NCBI GenBank assembly: GCA_963656825.1
Contig: CAVKJG010000018.1
Span: forward strand, 1 to 35,671
Direction of reading: 5' to 3'
DNA length: 35,671 bases
From: CAG-841 sp963656825
GTDB taxonomy: Bacteria > Bacillota > Clostridia > Oscillospirales > CAG-272
Of this stretch, positions 15,299 to 23,671 are shown in pieces (within the stretch, counting starts at the first letter, position 1; every line of letters begins with the position of its first letter). The position numbers and the translations under genes were made by a program. The notes below the pieces were generated by a model that saw nothing but the letters and a program-made list of their open reading frames with translations, searched no databases and was not told where the DNA came from.

Positions 15299-15325
15299 TT
15301 AGCACTCAGATAAATTGAGTGCTAA
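15299..15325 (+). promoter_or_regulatory. CIRCE operator (HrcA-binding site)
   Basis: TTAGCACTC (15299-15307), 9-base spacer, GAGTGCTAA (15317-15325): an exact match to the CIRCE consensus, directly downstream of the groES promoter. HrcA represses here until heat or misfolded protein occupies GroEL. A lone near-half-site TTGGCACTC occurs at 15205-15213. Confidence 0.97.
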
Positions 15326-15377
15326 AAATTAAAATTGAAAATTCAATTAAAATTCAATACAAACGGAGGTCTTTATT

Positions 15378-15668
15378 ATGAAACTCATACCCCTTTATGA
15401 TCGCGTTGTGGTCAAAATGGAAGAAGCCGAAGAAACAACAAAAAGCGGCATAGTTCTTGCCGCGGCATCGAAGGAAAAACCCCAGATTGCAAAGGTTGTT
15501 GCTGTCGGCAGCGGCGAATCGCATGACGGCGCAAAGGAAGCTGTCTGCGTAAAAGTCAAGGTCGGTGACAAGGTCATCGTTTCAAAATACGCCGGCACGG
15601 AAGTAAAAATCGACGGCGAAGAATACATCATAGTCAACATGGGCGACATTCTCGCCATAGTTGAATGA
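15378..15668 (+). CDS. groES: Co-chaperonin GroES
   Basis: 96 aa heptameric lid of the GroEL chamber. Starts MKLIPLYDRVVVK and carries the mobile-loop region EETTKSGIVLAAASKEKPQ and the GDKVIVSKYAGTEVK and EYIIVNMGDILAIVE segments. Normal length. GGAGG lies 8 bases before ATG 15378. First gene of the CIRCE-controlled operon; groEL follows after 23 bases. Confidence 0.98.
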   Translation: MKLIPLYDRVVVKMEEAEETTKSGIVLAAASKEKPQIAKVVAVGSGESHDGAKEAVCVKVKVGDKVIVSKYAGTEVKIDGEEYIIVNMGDILAIVE

Positions 15669-15691
15669 TTTTTGGTTGGAGGTAATTTATT

Positions 15692-17323
15692 ATGGCTAAA
15701 GAAATCATGTACGGAACAGACGCAAGAAACGCACTTCTCGCAGGCGTAAACAAGCTTGCGGATACTGTCAAAATAACGCTCGGACCCAAGGGCAGAAACG
15801 TAGTTCTCGATAAGAAATTCGGCGCGCCGCTCATCACAAACGACGGCGTTACGATAGCAAAGGAAATAGAGCTTGACGATCCCGCCGAAAACATGGGCGC
15901 TCAGCTTGTAAAAGAGGTTGCGACAAAAACAAACGATGCGGCAGGCGACGGCACAACAACAGCTTCACTTCTTGCTCAGGCGTTTATACGCGAGGGCATG
16001 AAGAACGTTGCAGCAGGCGCAAACCCGATGGTTCTCCGCAGAGGTATAGCAAAGGCTGTGGATCGCGCGGTTGAAACTCTCAAGGCAAATTCAAAGAAAG
16101 TAAACGGTGTGGAGGATATCGCAAGAGTCGGCACGATTTCCGCAGGCGACGAAGTAATAGGCAGACTCATTGCCGACGCTATGGAAAAGGTCACGGCAGA
16201 CGGCGTTATCACCGTTGAAGAATCCAAATCCGCGGAAACCGGCAGCGAGGTTGTTGAAGGCATGCAGTTCGATCGCGGCTACATTTCTCCTTATATGGTC
16301 ACGGATACCGACAAGATGGAAGCCGTTATCGACGACGCTTACGTTCTCATAACCGATAAAAAGATATCCAACATTCAGGAAGTTCTCCCGCTGCTCGAGC
16401 AGATCGTTCAGGCAGGCAAAAAGCTCGTGATCATCGCAGAGGACGTTGAAGGCGAAGCGCTCACAACGCTTATTCTCAACAAGCTCCGCGGCACGTTCAC
16501 CTGCGTTGCCGTAAAGGCTCCGGGCTTCGGCGACAGAAGAAAGGATATGCTCCGCGACATCGCAATTCTTACAGGCGGTCAGGTCATCACAAGCGAGCTC
16601 GGACTTGAACTCAAGGACGCTACGATAGCTCAGCTCGGTCGTGCGCGTCAGATCAAGATAAACAAGGACAACACAACCATAGTTGACGGCGCAGGCGATC
16701 CCGCAGAGATAAAGAGCCGCGTTGCGCAGATACGCTCCGCCATCGAAACAACGACAAGCGAGTTCGATCGCGAAAAGCTTCAGGAAAGACTTGCAAAGCT
16801 TGCTGGCGGCGTAGCCGTAATCAAGGTCGGCGCAGCAACAGAAGTTGAAATGAAAGAAAAGAAGCTCCGAATCGAAGACGCTCTCAACGCTACGAAGGCA
16901 GCCGTTGAAGAAGGCATTGTTTCCGGCGGCGGCGTTGCATTCCTCAACTGCATAAAGAGTGTCGAGGAGCTTTGCGCTACGCTTGAAGGCGATGAGCTTA
17001 CGGGCGCGAAGATCGTTGCAAAAGCTCTTGAAGAGCCGGCACGTCAGATCGCCGCAAACGCAGGACTTGAAGGCGCGGTTGTAATCGACAAGATCAAAAA
17101 CGAAAACAAGGTCGGCTTCGGCTTCGACGCTTCTACGGAGAAGTTTGTCGATATGTTCGAGGCGGGAATCATCGATCCTACCAAGGTTTCGAGAAGCGCT
17201 CTCCAGAACGCCGCATCCGTTGCCGCAACAGTTCTCACAACCGAGGCTCTCGTTTTCGAAAAGAAGGAAGAGCATCCGGCTTGCGCCGCTCCCGCCGACG
17301 GCGGTATGGGCGGAATGTATTGA
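15692..17323 (+). CDS. groEL: Chaperonin GroEL
   Basis: 543 aa ATP-dependent chaperonin forming the double-ring folding chamber with GroES. Diagnostic segments: TLGPKGRNVVLDK, GDGTTTASLLAQA (ATP site), EVVEGMQFDRGYISPYM, KAPGFGDRRKDML, and the C-terminal Gly/Met tail GGMGGMY. Full length, no interruption. Ribosome site TGGAGG about 8 bases before ATG. It ends in a strong bidirectional terminator shared with the converging pcrA gene. Confidence 0.99.
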   Translation: MAKEIMYGTDARNALLAGVNKLADTVKITLGPKGRNVVLDKKFGAPLITNDGVTIAKEIELDDPAENMGAQLVKEVATKTNDAAGDGTTTASLLAQAFIREGMKNVAAGANPMVLRRGIAKAVDRAVETLKANSKKVNGVEDIARVGTISAGDEVIGRLIADAMEKVTADGVITVEESKSAETGSEVVEGMQFDRGYISPYMVTDTDKMEAVIDDAYVLITDKKISNIQEVLPLLEQIVQAGKKLVIIAEDVEGEALTTLILNKLRGTFTCVAVKAPGFGDRRKDMLRDIAILTGGQVITSELGLELKDATIAQLGRARQIKINKDNTTIVDGAGDPAEIKSRVAQIRSAIETTTSEFDREKLQERLAKLAGGVAVIKVGAATEVEMKEKKLRIEDALNATKAAVEEGIVSGGGVAFLNCIKSVEELCATLEGDELTGAKIVAKALEEPARQIAANAGLEGAVVIDKIKNENKVGFGFDASTEKFVDMFEAGIIDPTKVSRSALQNAASVAATVLTTEALVFEKKEEHPACAAPADGGMGGMY

Positions 17324-17342
17324 TAAATTCCGGAAAACAAAT

Positions 17343-17376
17343 AAAAAATGCGTTCCCGAACGGGAACGCATTTTTT
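17343..17376. terminator. Bidirectional terminator between groEL and pcrA
   Basis: TGCGTTCCCG and CGGGAACGCA form a perfect stem, extended by six A on the left and six T on the right; suited to stop both converging transcripts. Confidence 0.92.
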
Positions 17377-17393
17377 GTTTTTGCAAGAGGGCA

Positions 17394-19793
17394 TTATTCC
17401 TTTTTCAGCTTTGCGTAGGTTGCCATCAGCTTTTTCGTGCCGACGGTATCAAAGGCTATTTCATAGAGGAGATCCGCGCCCATTTCGCGGACGGAAAGCA
17501 CTGTTCCCGCTCCGAACGTGAGGTGACGCACTCTGTCGCCTGCGGTAAAAACGTCGCCCGAATGGGTTTTACCCACGCCCGAGGATATCGCGGATTTTTT
17601 TGTAAGCTGATCGGAAATAACTATCCTGCGCGTTTTTTCGCCGAATTCGGTGCGGAATTTCGTCTTCGGAGCAGGCTTTTCTTCGCTTTTGTCCTTTTCT
17701 GGAATCTCGCCTATGAATCGCGACGGCACGTTATACTGCGTTCTGCCGTACATAAGGCGTTCCTTTGCGCTGAGAATATAAAGCCTGTCCTTTGCGCGCG
17801 TTATGGCAACATATGCAAGACGGCGTTCCTCTTCAAGCTCGCTGGGACTGAGCGCCGACTGCTGTCCGGGGAAAATTCCCTCCTCCATTCCGGGAAGGAA
17901 CACAACGGGAAATTCAAGCCCTTTTGCGCTGTGAATGGTCATCATCACAACCGCGTCCGATGCGGAATCGTAATTGTCTATATCCGCAACAAGCGCTATG
18001 CTTTCAAGAAAGTCCGAAAGCGACGGATTTTCCGTTGTCGTTTCGTATTCTACAGCGTTTGAAATAAGCTCCTCCACGTTTTCGCGGCGTTCGGAGGTTT
18101 CTCCGTTTTCTTCCGCCGCTATAAGCATCGCTTCGTAGCCGGAAAGCTCTATCGTCATACGGACAAGCTCCGAAACCCTGTCGGGATTTTCACTTGCAAA
18201 ATCGCTGAGCTTTTCAATAAGTCTTACAAACGGCATAAATTTGCCCTGAGAGGACGAAGTCTGCGTATATTTATCGCAGTTTTCCATAACGGAAAACATA
18301 CTTACGCCTTCATTTTCGGCAATTATCTCAATAGAGCCGAGCGTCGCTTCGCCTATTTTGCGTTTCGGTTCGTTTATGATACGGCGCAGACGAAGGTCGT
18401 CGTCGTGATTTGCGATAACGCAAAGATACGCAAGCACGTCCTTCACTTCTTTTCTTTCATAGAAGCGGTGTCCGCCGAGAATTCTGTACGGAACGCCGCT
18501 GCGGACAAATACGTTTTCAAGACTGTTGGACTGCGCGTTCGTTCTGTAAAGCACGGCAAAATCGCCGTATTTGCGCTTTTCTCTTACAACAAGCTCCATT
18601 GTTTTGTTTACAATGAACTTACCCTCGTCGTTTTGATTTTCAAGCTGCTTTACGAATATTTTTTCTCCGTCGCCGCGATCGCACCAAAGCTCTTTTCCGC
18701 GCCTGCCGAAGTTGTTTCTTATAACGGCGTTTGCCGCGTCGAGAATATGCTCTGTCGAGCGGTAATTCTGTTCAAGCTTTATTTCCTTTACGTTCTGTAC
18801 TTTTTCGTCAAAGTGAAGAATATTTTCTATCGTTGCGCCGCGGAATTTATATATGCTCTGGTCGTCGTCGCCCACAACCATAATATTGCCGCTTCCGCCC
18901 GAAAGCAAAAGCGCAAGCTCCAGCTGAGCGTGGTTCGTATCCTGAAATTCATCCACAAGCACATAATCGAACTGTCTTTGATATTTTGCAAGTATTTCGG
19001 GGTGATTGCGGAACAGAAATACCGTCTGCATAATGATATCGTCAAAGTCCACGGCGTTTGTTTCCTTAAGTCTTGACTGATAATATGTATAAATCGTCGA
19101 TATCTGCTGAAGTCTGAAATCCTCGCTGACGTCGGAATCGAACTCCTCCGCGGTTATAAGCTTGTCCTTTGCGCCGCTTATTACGTTTTTTGCGGTCTTT
19201 ACCGGCAGGATTTTATCGTTTATCGAGAATTTCGCATACGCCTCCGCCATAACCTTTTTGGAATCGTCTTCGTCGTATATGGTAAAGCCGGACTTGTATC
19301 CCGCCGCCTCCGCATTGGCGCGCAATATGCGCAGACACATCGAATGAAACGTTCCGCACCAGAGCTCCGCCGCCTTGTCGCCGGCTATCCGCGCAAGCCT
19401 TGCTTTCATCTCTCCCGCCGCTTTGTTTGTAAACGTTATCGCTATAACGTTCCACGGCATAGGCGCTCTTACGCGAAGCGAATCGAGCACGGCGTCAAGC
19501 TCTTCGCCCGTATAAGCGAGCGCGTCACAAAGCTCTCTGACGGAGCGCTCATCCGCGCCTGTCGGCACAAGCTCCGAATAATATGCGTTGCCGTATTTGA
19601 GAATAAAGCCTATTCTTTCGGTAAGCACGGTTGTTTTTCCCGTTCCGGCGCCTGCAAGCACAAGAAGCGGTCCGTTTACGGTAAACACCGCCTGACGCTG
19701 TTTTTCATTCAGATGCGCGTATTTTTTGTCAAAAAGCGCGCGCTTTGCTTTCAGATATTCGGTTTTTATATCGAATCCGTTCACTTCTGACAT
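17394..19793 (-). CDS. pcrA: ATP-dependent 3'-5' DNA helicase PcrA/UvrD
   Basis: 799 aa superfamily 1A helicase for excision repair and removal of protein blocks from DNA. Motifs: Q-motif LNEKQRQAVF, Walker A VLAGAGTGKTTVL, motif Ia ITFTNKAAGEMKAR, Walker B VDEFQDTN, motif III GDDDQSIYKFRGA, motif IV EQNYRS, motif V MTIHSAKGLEFPVVFLPGMEEGIFP (quoted in part) and motif VI LAYVAITRAKDRLYI. The C-terminal ~55 residues (GDRVRHLTFGAGTVLSV) are the Tudor-like domain typical of Gram-positive PcrA. AAGAGGT precedes ATG. Monocistronic, with its own promoter. Confidence 0.97.
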   Translation of the reverse strand: MSEVNGFDIKTEYLKAKRALFDKKYAHLNEKQRQAVFTVNGPLLVLAGAGTGKTTVLTERIGFILKYGNAYYSELVPTGADERSVRELCDALAYTGEELDAVLDSLRVRAPMPWNVIAITFTNKAAGEMKARLARIAGDKAAELWCGTFHSMCLRILRANAEAAGYKSGFTIYDEDDSKKVMAEAYAKFSINDKILPVKTAKNVISGAKDKLITAEEFDSDVSEDFRLQQISTIYTYYQSRLKETNAVDFDDIIMQTVFLFRNHPEILAKYQRQFDYVLVDEFQDTNHAQLELALLLSGGSGNIMVVGDDDQSIYKFRGATIENILHFDEKVQNVKEIKLEQNYRSTEHILDAANAVIRNNFGRRGKELWCDRGDGEKIFVKQLENQNDEGKFIVNKTMELVVREKRKYGDFAVLYRTNAQSNSLENVFVRSGVPYRILGGHRFYERKEVKDVLAYLCVIANHDDDLRLRRIINEPKRKIGEATLGSIEIIAENEGVSMFSVMENCDKYTQTSSSQGKFMPFVRLIEKLSDFASENPDRVSELVRMTIELSGYEAMLIAAEENGETSERRENVEELISNAVEYETTTENPSLSDFLESIALVADIDNYDSASDAVVMMTIHSAKGLEFPVVFLPGMEEGIFPGQQSALSPSELEEERRLAYVAITRAKDRLYILSAKERLMYGRTQYNVPSRFIGEIPEKDKSEEKPAPKTKFRTEFGEKTRRIVISDQLTKKSAISSGVGKTHSGDVFTAGDRVRHLTFGAGTVLSVREMGADLLYEIAFDTVGTKKLMATYAKLKKE

Positions 19794-19833
19794 TTCTACC
19801 TCTTTCAGCTTAAACGCTTTTCTTTACATTTTT

Positions 19834-19862
19834 ATTATACAACATACGGCATATTAAATCAA
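19834..19862 (-). promoter_or_regulatory. SigA-type promoter of pcrA
   Basis: Minus strand TTGATT (19862-19857), 17-base spacer, TATAAT (19839-19834), about 35 bases upstream of the coding start. Confidence 0.75.
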
Positions 19863-19892
19863 CATCAAAAACAGCAAAAATAACTTTTTGAG

Positions 19893-19935
19893 GAAAACAA
19901 AAGCCGGAGACGTTTAATCTCCGGCTTTTGTTTTC
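19893..19935 (-). terminator. Terminator of the Cys-repeat surface protein gene
   Basis: GAAAACAAAAGCCGGAGA (19893-19910) pairs perfectly over 18 bp with TCTCCGGCTTTTGTTTTC (19918-19935), 7-nt loop, 9 bases beyond the stop codon on the minus strand. Confidence 0.9.
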
Positions 19936-19943
19936 CGAAAAAA

Positions 19944-22418
19944 TCAGATATTTGTTTCGTTCATTCTTTCCGTGGCTTTTTTATTCTTTGAAAGGATATA
20001 AACCACAACGCCGGCGGCGATGACAAGCGTCAGCAGCACGATAACTATCGGAACGACATAGTTTGTCGTCTTTGCGCCCGTATTGAAGAGGATAATCGAC
20101 TCGGCGGGATACTTGAATGTGCCCGAACCGATGTTTATCGTTATCGTTGTTCCCTTGCGCTTTATGTAGTCGGAGGATACGGTTTTAAGACTGCCGTTTT
20201 CGTCGATGTAGCAGACGTTGAAGGCTGTCTTTTTGTATTCGTCGCCAAGCTCTATCGTAAGCTCGGAGCCGGACGCAAGAGTTGCGTCGGAGCCGTCTAT
20301 AACAAGCCTGTAAATATACGACGCTTCCGGCGTTCCGTACTGCTTCAACATTTCCGGACTTTCTTTTATCTGTTCAACAAAGGGATTAACATATAAGTTA
20401 ACCTCGTCGTTTGTCATAAGTCTTACGTTGAAGAAAACGTCCTTATCCGCAACGGCGCTTCCGCTGAGCGTAAGCGTGTAGCCGTTGCTCTTCACGGATT
20501 TTACGTTTCCGTTTTTCGTCTCCCTGACGGTTTCGGTCATATGGCATACGCCGCATTCTCTTACCGTTATACCCTTGTTTGCCGAAACATCGGTGAATTT
20601 ATGTCCCGTAGCCTCGGCAGTCTTTGTTTCAACAGTGCCGCAGAGAGCGCATACTCTCTTGCTTTCGCCGTTTGTGATGCAGGTGGATTCCGTCACGACC
20701 TCCCATTCGCCGTAGGAATGAGCGTCGGGATTTATCGCTATATCTCTTTTGTTTACGGTCTTGCCGCATACGGAGCAGGTACATTCTTCAACGCCGTTTG
20801 CAATGCAGGTTGCGGCTGTTACGACCTTGTATTCGCTCTCGGGATATACGCACGGGATCGTAGCCTTATCTATAACCTGTGTTTCGACTGCATTGCACGC
20901 GGAGCAGACGCGTCTTTCAAGTCCGTCCTCGGCGCAGGTAGCAACCGTGACCGTTGTCCATTCGCCGTAGCTGTGACCCTTAGCCGCGATGGTTTCTTCC
21001 TCCGTGCGTCCGCAGACCGTGCAGGTGCGTACTTTTTTGCCGGACTGTGTGCAGGTGGCATTTGTCGTCACCCAGTCTCCGTATGTGTGCGCTGCAAGCG
21101 GAATTGCCTCTTCTTTTGTTTCGGTGCAGCCGCTTACCGTGCATTTATACACCTTTTTGCCCATCTTTGTGCAGGTGGCAGCCTCTGTTATCGTGCCGGA
21201 GTCCCATGTGTGAATTGTATGATCCGCAAGCTTGTCCGTTTCGACTTCCTTTGTCGCGCCGCAGACACTGCATTTGTAAATATCCGTACCGGTCGATGTC
21301 TTTGTGGCAGCAACCTTTGTGCTGTAATATTTGTATTCGTGAGAAGCTTGGAGCGTTATAACCGCCGTCTCTCCGCACTTTTTGCATCTGTATGAGCCTT
21401 TACCGTCCTGGGTGCAGGTTTTCTTTATCGTTTCGACGAGAAGCTCGTAATCGGAGAAGGTGTGCGCGCACTGTATTTCGGATTTTATACTGCTTCCGCA
21501 TATAGAGCAGACCTCGTACCATGAGCCGTCATCGCGGACCTTGGACTCCTTCACATAGTTGTGACCTGTCGCTTCGTATTCCTTTACGACTGTTTTTCCG
21601 CAGGTTTTACATACGAATTCGGCTTTTCCGTTCGTTGTGCAGGTGCGGACGGTTATCCATTTTGTAGGCGTGTCGGGAAGATTGTGTCCTGCCACGGGGG
21701 TGTCTATCATATCCACGGTCGCGCCGCAGACACGACATTTCACGCGCTGCATACCGCCGGAAAGGCAGGTAGCCTCAATAACATCTTCGGTGTAGGTATA
21801 GGCGTGTGCACAGAAAGAAACAGTCGCCATGGAGTTCACAGCGTATGTTGTATATGTTATAAGCTTATCGGTCTTTTCCTCGGCTTCCGCACTGCCTTTT
21901 ATGTAAACGTAGGAGCTCCCCGTCGTTTTCACTTCAAAGGTGAGCGTAAGCGTTCCGCCGAGAGTATAAAGGTTGCTTGCCTGAGCGGGATGCGTTATAA
22001 CCACGGTGCCGTCTGTCTTACGGCTGAGAAGCTGGGTAATATCCAGCCCGTGAACAGTTCCGCTTACCTGACTCAGCGCAAGAGCGCTTCCGTTGAAAGA
22101 AATTTCAAGATTGCTTGCTTTTGCTTTATAGCTTGAACCGAGAAAAGTAAAAATAACCTTTACCGTTTTCTTGTCGGCAGAAAAGTTGACGTCGCCGACA
22201 ACGTTAAGATTGACACTTACTCTTTCTTCTTTTATTTCATCGCTTGTATCGGAGCTTGCATGATCGTGTTCGCCTTCTATATAACAGCCGTCAAGACCGC
22301 AATCGGCATTATCGTGTGTGATACTGCTCTGAGTGTCCGCAACTGCAAGACAAGGCAAAACAACGCTTGTCAGGCAAAAGACTACTGCGAACATAAGAGC
22401 AATAAGTTTTCTTTTCAT
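19944..22418 (-). CDS. Surface protein with tandem zinc-ribbon-like CxxC repeats
   Basis: 824 aa secreted, membrane-anchored protein; function unknown. Signal peptide 1-~27 (MKRKLIALMFAVVFCLTSVVLPCLA). Residues ~65-200 resemble a cohesin/carbohydrate-binding-like beta-sandwich (KKTVKVIFTFLGSSYKAKAS...). Then come about eleven repeats of ~40-50 residues with the pattern GHxYGxW...ATCxxxGxxxxxCxxCG: knuckles CRVC, CKTC, CSIC, CKKC, CSVC, a variant KCTVSGC, CTVC, CSAC, CSVC, CALC and CGVC. A C-terminal beta domain and one transmembrane helix (VVPIVIVLLTLVIAAGVVVYIL) with a charged tail follow. The repeats could bind zinc or form disulfides outside the cell. GGGAGG lies just before the start. Confidence 0.85.
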   Translation of the reverse strand: MKRKLIALMFAVVFCLTSVVLPCLAVADTQSSITHDNADCGLDGCYIEGEHDHASSDTSDEIKEERVSVNLNVVGDVNFSADKKTVKVIFTFLGSSYKAKASNLEISFNGSALALSQVSGTVHGLDITQLLSRKTDGTVVITHPAQASNLYTLGGTLTLTFEVKTTGSSYVYIKGSAEAEEKTDKLITYTTYAVNSMATVSFCAHAYTYTEDVIEATCLSGGMQRVKCRVCGATVDMIDTPVAGHNLPDTPTKWITVRTCTTNGKAEFVCKTCGKTVVKEYEATGHNYVKESKVRDDGSWYEVCSICGSSIKSEIQCAHTFSDYELLVETIKKTCTQDGKGSYRCKKCGETAVITLQASHEYKYYSTKVAATKTSTGTDIYKCSVCGATKEVETDKLADHTIHTWDSGTITEAATCTKMGKKVYKCTVSGCTETKEEAIPLAAHTYGDWVTTNATCTQSGKKVRTCTVCGRTEEETIAAKGHSYGEWTTVTVATCAEDGLERRVCSACNAVETQVIDKATIPCVYPESEYKVVTAATCIANGVEECTCSVCGKTVNKRDIAINPDAHSYGEWEVVTESTCITNGESKRVCALCGTVETKTAEATGHKFTDVSANKGITVRECGVCHMTETVRETKNGNVKSVKSNGYTLTLSGSAVADKDVFFNVRLMTNDEVNLYVNPFVEQIKESPEMLKQYGTPEASYIYRLVIDGSDATLASGSELTIELGDEYKKTAFNVCYIDENGSLKTVSSDYIKRKGTTITINIGSGTFKYPAESIILFNTGAKTTNYVVPIVIVLLTLVIAAGVVVYILSKNKKATERMNETNI

Positions 22419-22502
22419 TTTTTACCTCCCGTAAGGCTTTTACGCCATGGTTTTTTATACTTGTTTTTCGTGACTGCCGTTTTTTCTGCGATGATATAAA
22501 AC

Positions 22503-22512
22503 NNNNNNNNNN
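22503..22512. other. Assembly gap (10 N) flanked by a 9-base direct repeat
   Basis: Ten N separate ATATAAAAC at 22494-22502 from an identical ATATAAAAC at 22513-22521. Either contig ends overlapped and were not merged, or a short tandem repeat caused the break. True length is unknown. Confidence 0.95.
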
Positions 22513-22576
22513 ATATAAAACTCTATATAAAAGTCGAACGGCTATTTTTGCAGACAATTTTAGATTGTACTATTTT

Positions 22577-22604
22577 ATTATATACTTTTTTGAATTTTTG
22601 TCAA
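22577..22604 (-). promoter_or_regulatory. SigA-type promoter of the Cys-repeat protein gene
   Basis: Minus strand TTGACA (22604-22599), 16-base spacer, TATAAT (22582-22577). The transcript would carry a ~150-base leader containing the assembly gap. Confidence 0.7.
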
Positions 22605-22696
22605 GGCAGAAACGACGGTTTCAATAAATTTGCCGATTTTGACATATTTCGATTGCATTTATTATTTATTTTTTCTTGTAAACCCGAAAATTTCTC

Positions 22697-22725
22697 TTGA
22701 CTTAATAAAATTTTTGTGGTAGAAT
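22697..22725 (+). promoter_or_regulatory. Promoter of tRNA-Ser
   Basis: TTGACT (22697-22702), 17-base spacer, TAGAAT (22720-22725), ending 10 bases before the mature tRNA 5' end. Confidence 0.8.
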
Positions 22726-22735
22726 ACTACCCGAT

Positions 22736-22827
22736 GGAAAGATGGCTGAGCTGGTCTAAGGCGCACGACTGGAAATCGTGTTTGGGCTAATACCCCAACT
22801 AGGGTTCGAATCCCTATCTTTCCGCCA
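22736..22827 (+). tRNA. tRNA-Ser (anticodon GGA)
   Basis: Class II tRNA with encoded CCA. Acceptor stem GGAAAGA/TCTTTCC with discriminator G; anticodon stem CACGA/TCGTG with loop CTGGAAA, anticodon GGA at 22771-22773, reading UCC and UCU; long variable arm TTGGG...CCCAA; T-loop TTCGAAT. It has its own promoter and terminator, so it is a single-gene unit. A serine tRNA 3' end is also a common integration target, and an inverted copy of the T-arm follows. Confidence 0.97.
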
Positions 22828-22830
22828 AAA

Positions 22831-22861
22831 CAAAAAGGACACCCGCAGGGTGTCCTTTTTG
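22831..22861. terminator. Bidirectional terminator after tRNA-Ser
   Basis: CAAAAAGGACACCC (22831-22844) pairs with GGGTGTCCTTTTTG (22848-22861), 3-nt loop. It ends the tRNA transcript and can also stop minus-strand transcripts from the acetyltransferase side. Confidence 0.9.
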
Positions 22862-22865
22862 CTTT

Positions 22866-22985
22866 GCGATAGGGATTCGAACGGAGCGGCAATGAATGAC
22901 AGCCTTAGACGGCTGTCAGAACCCGAGTGTGACCGAGCCGCAGCGAGAGCTGTCAGAGCCGCATACATATGTATGTTGTTTGTCG
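22866..22985. repeat. tRNA-linked structured element with inverted T-arm copy
   Basis: Begins with GATAGGGATTCGAAC, the exact reverse complement of 15 bases of the tRNA-Ser T-arm (22804-22818). It then holds TGACAGCC-TTAGAC-GGCTGTCA (8-bp hairpin), an outer GCGGC/GCCGC pair, a direct repeat GCTGTCAGA(A/G)CC, and the palindrome CATACATATGTATG. No ribosome site or credible gene. I recall spurious translations of very similar DNA from other gut Firmicutes, which would make it a dispersed repeat; I cannot verify that here. Confidence 0.5.
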
Positions 22986-22988
22986 GAT

Positions 22989-23609
22989 TCAGAACAGCTC
23001 CGGATGATTTTCAAGGCTGTCGGCTTCCGTTATTTTGCGCGAAACTCTGCACGGATTGCCGAATGCAATGCTGCCCGCGGGAATATCGCGCGTGACGACA
23101 GAGCCTGCGCCTATAACGCAGCCTTCGCCGATTGTTACTCCGGCACAGACGGTAACGTTGCCGGCTATCCAGCAGTTGTCGCCTATCGTTATCGGCGCGC
23201 CGTATTCTTTATCGGTGGTTCTGCCCGTTTTTTCGTTGAAATAAGGATTTCTGTCCTGTGGACGAAGCGGATGCTTCGGTGTGAGAAGCGAAACGTTCGG
23301 ACCTATGAAAACATTTTCGCCGATGGTTATTTCACATATGTCAAGCGCGGTAAAATTGAAATTCGCGTAGCTGTTTTTGCCCATTTTTATATTTTTGCCG
23401 AAATCAAAATATATCGGTCCCTGAAGATATACGCTTTCGTGAGCGTTCGGCATAAGCTCGGAAAGTATCTCCTTGCGTTTTTCGGCGTCCGATTCCGTAG
23501 TTTCGTTATACATTCTGCAAAGCAAATGCGCCCTTGTTCTTTCTTCGGGAAGTCCCTCCGCAAATGGATCGTATATTTTGCCCGCAAGCATTTTTTCACG
23601 TTCGTTCAT
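22989..23609 (-). CDS. Sugar O-acetyltransferase (maltose/galactoside acetyltransferase family)
   Basis: 206 aa left-handed beta-helix acetyl-CoA-dependent acetyltransferase of the Maa/LacA/NodL family, cytosolic. The N-terminal Mac domain reads EREKMLAGKIYDPF; the hexapeptide-repeat part includes NFNFTALDICEITIGENVFIGPN (quoted as landmarks NFNFT and IGENVFIGPNV), the catalytic His in TPKHPL, and IGDNCWIAGNVTVCAGVTIG with the closing FGNPCRV. The acceptor sugar is unknown. I chose ATG 23609 because AGGAGA lies upstream and the Mac domain begins there. A perfect consensus promoter sits between it and the ECF S-component gene, so it can be expressed separately from that operon. Confidence 0.93.
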   Translation of the reverse strand: MNEREKMLAGKIYDPFAEGLPEERTRAHLLCRMYNETTESDAEKRKEILSELMPNAHESVYLQGPIYFDFGKNIKMGKNSYANFNFTALDICEITIGENVFIGPNVSLLTPKHPLRPQDRNPYFNEKTGRTTDKEYGAPITIGDNCWIAGNVTVCAGVTIGEGCVIGAGSVVTRDIPAGSIAFGNPCRVSRKITEADSLENHPELF

Positions 23610-23640
23610 TTTTTTCTCTCCTGTAATTATTTTCTCCTGA

Positions 23641-23669
23641 ATTATATCCCGACGGGCGAGATATGTCAA
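23641..23669 (-). promoter_or_regulatory. Perfect-consensus promoter of the acetyltransferase gene
   Basis: Minus strand TTGACA (23669-23664), 17-base spacer, TATAAT (23646-23641). It begins 3 bases beyond the stop codon of the ECF S-component gene. Confidence 0.8.
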
Positions 23670-23671
23670 CA

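Larger units (their letters stand above)
22419..22735. other. Gene-free interval holding two divergent promoters and an assembly gap
   Basis: 317 bases without a gene. From left to right: the leader of the Cys-repeat protein gene, with GGGAGG ribosome site and a small hairpin CGTAA-AGGCTTTTACG-like near 22430-22445; the N run at 22503-22512; the minus-strand promoter (22577-22604); and the plus-strand tRNA promoter (22697-22725). No open frame in it looks genuine. I see no known riboswitch, but the gap sits inside the leader, so this cannot be excluded. Confidence 0.6.

Noticed and set aside
19944..22418. CRISPR-like array suggested by regular repeats
   Set aside because: The periodicity is coding: degenerate ~40-50-residue protein repeats in one frame, not identical DNA repeats with spacers.
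22662..22968. Short open frames running over tRNA-Ser on the minus strand
   Set aside because: They translate the tRNA complement and the terminator; this is a frequent annotation artefact, not a gene.
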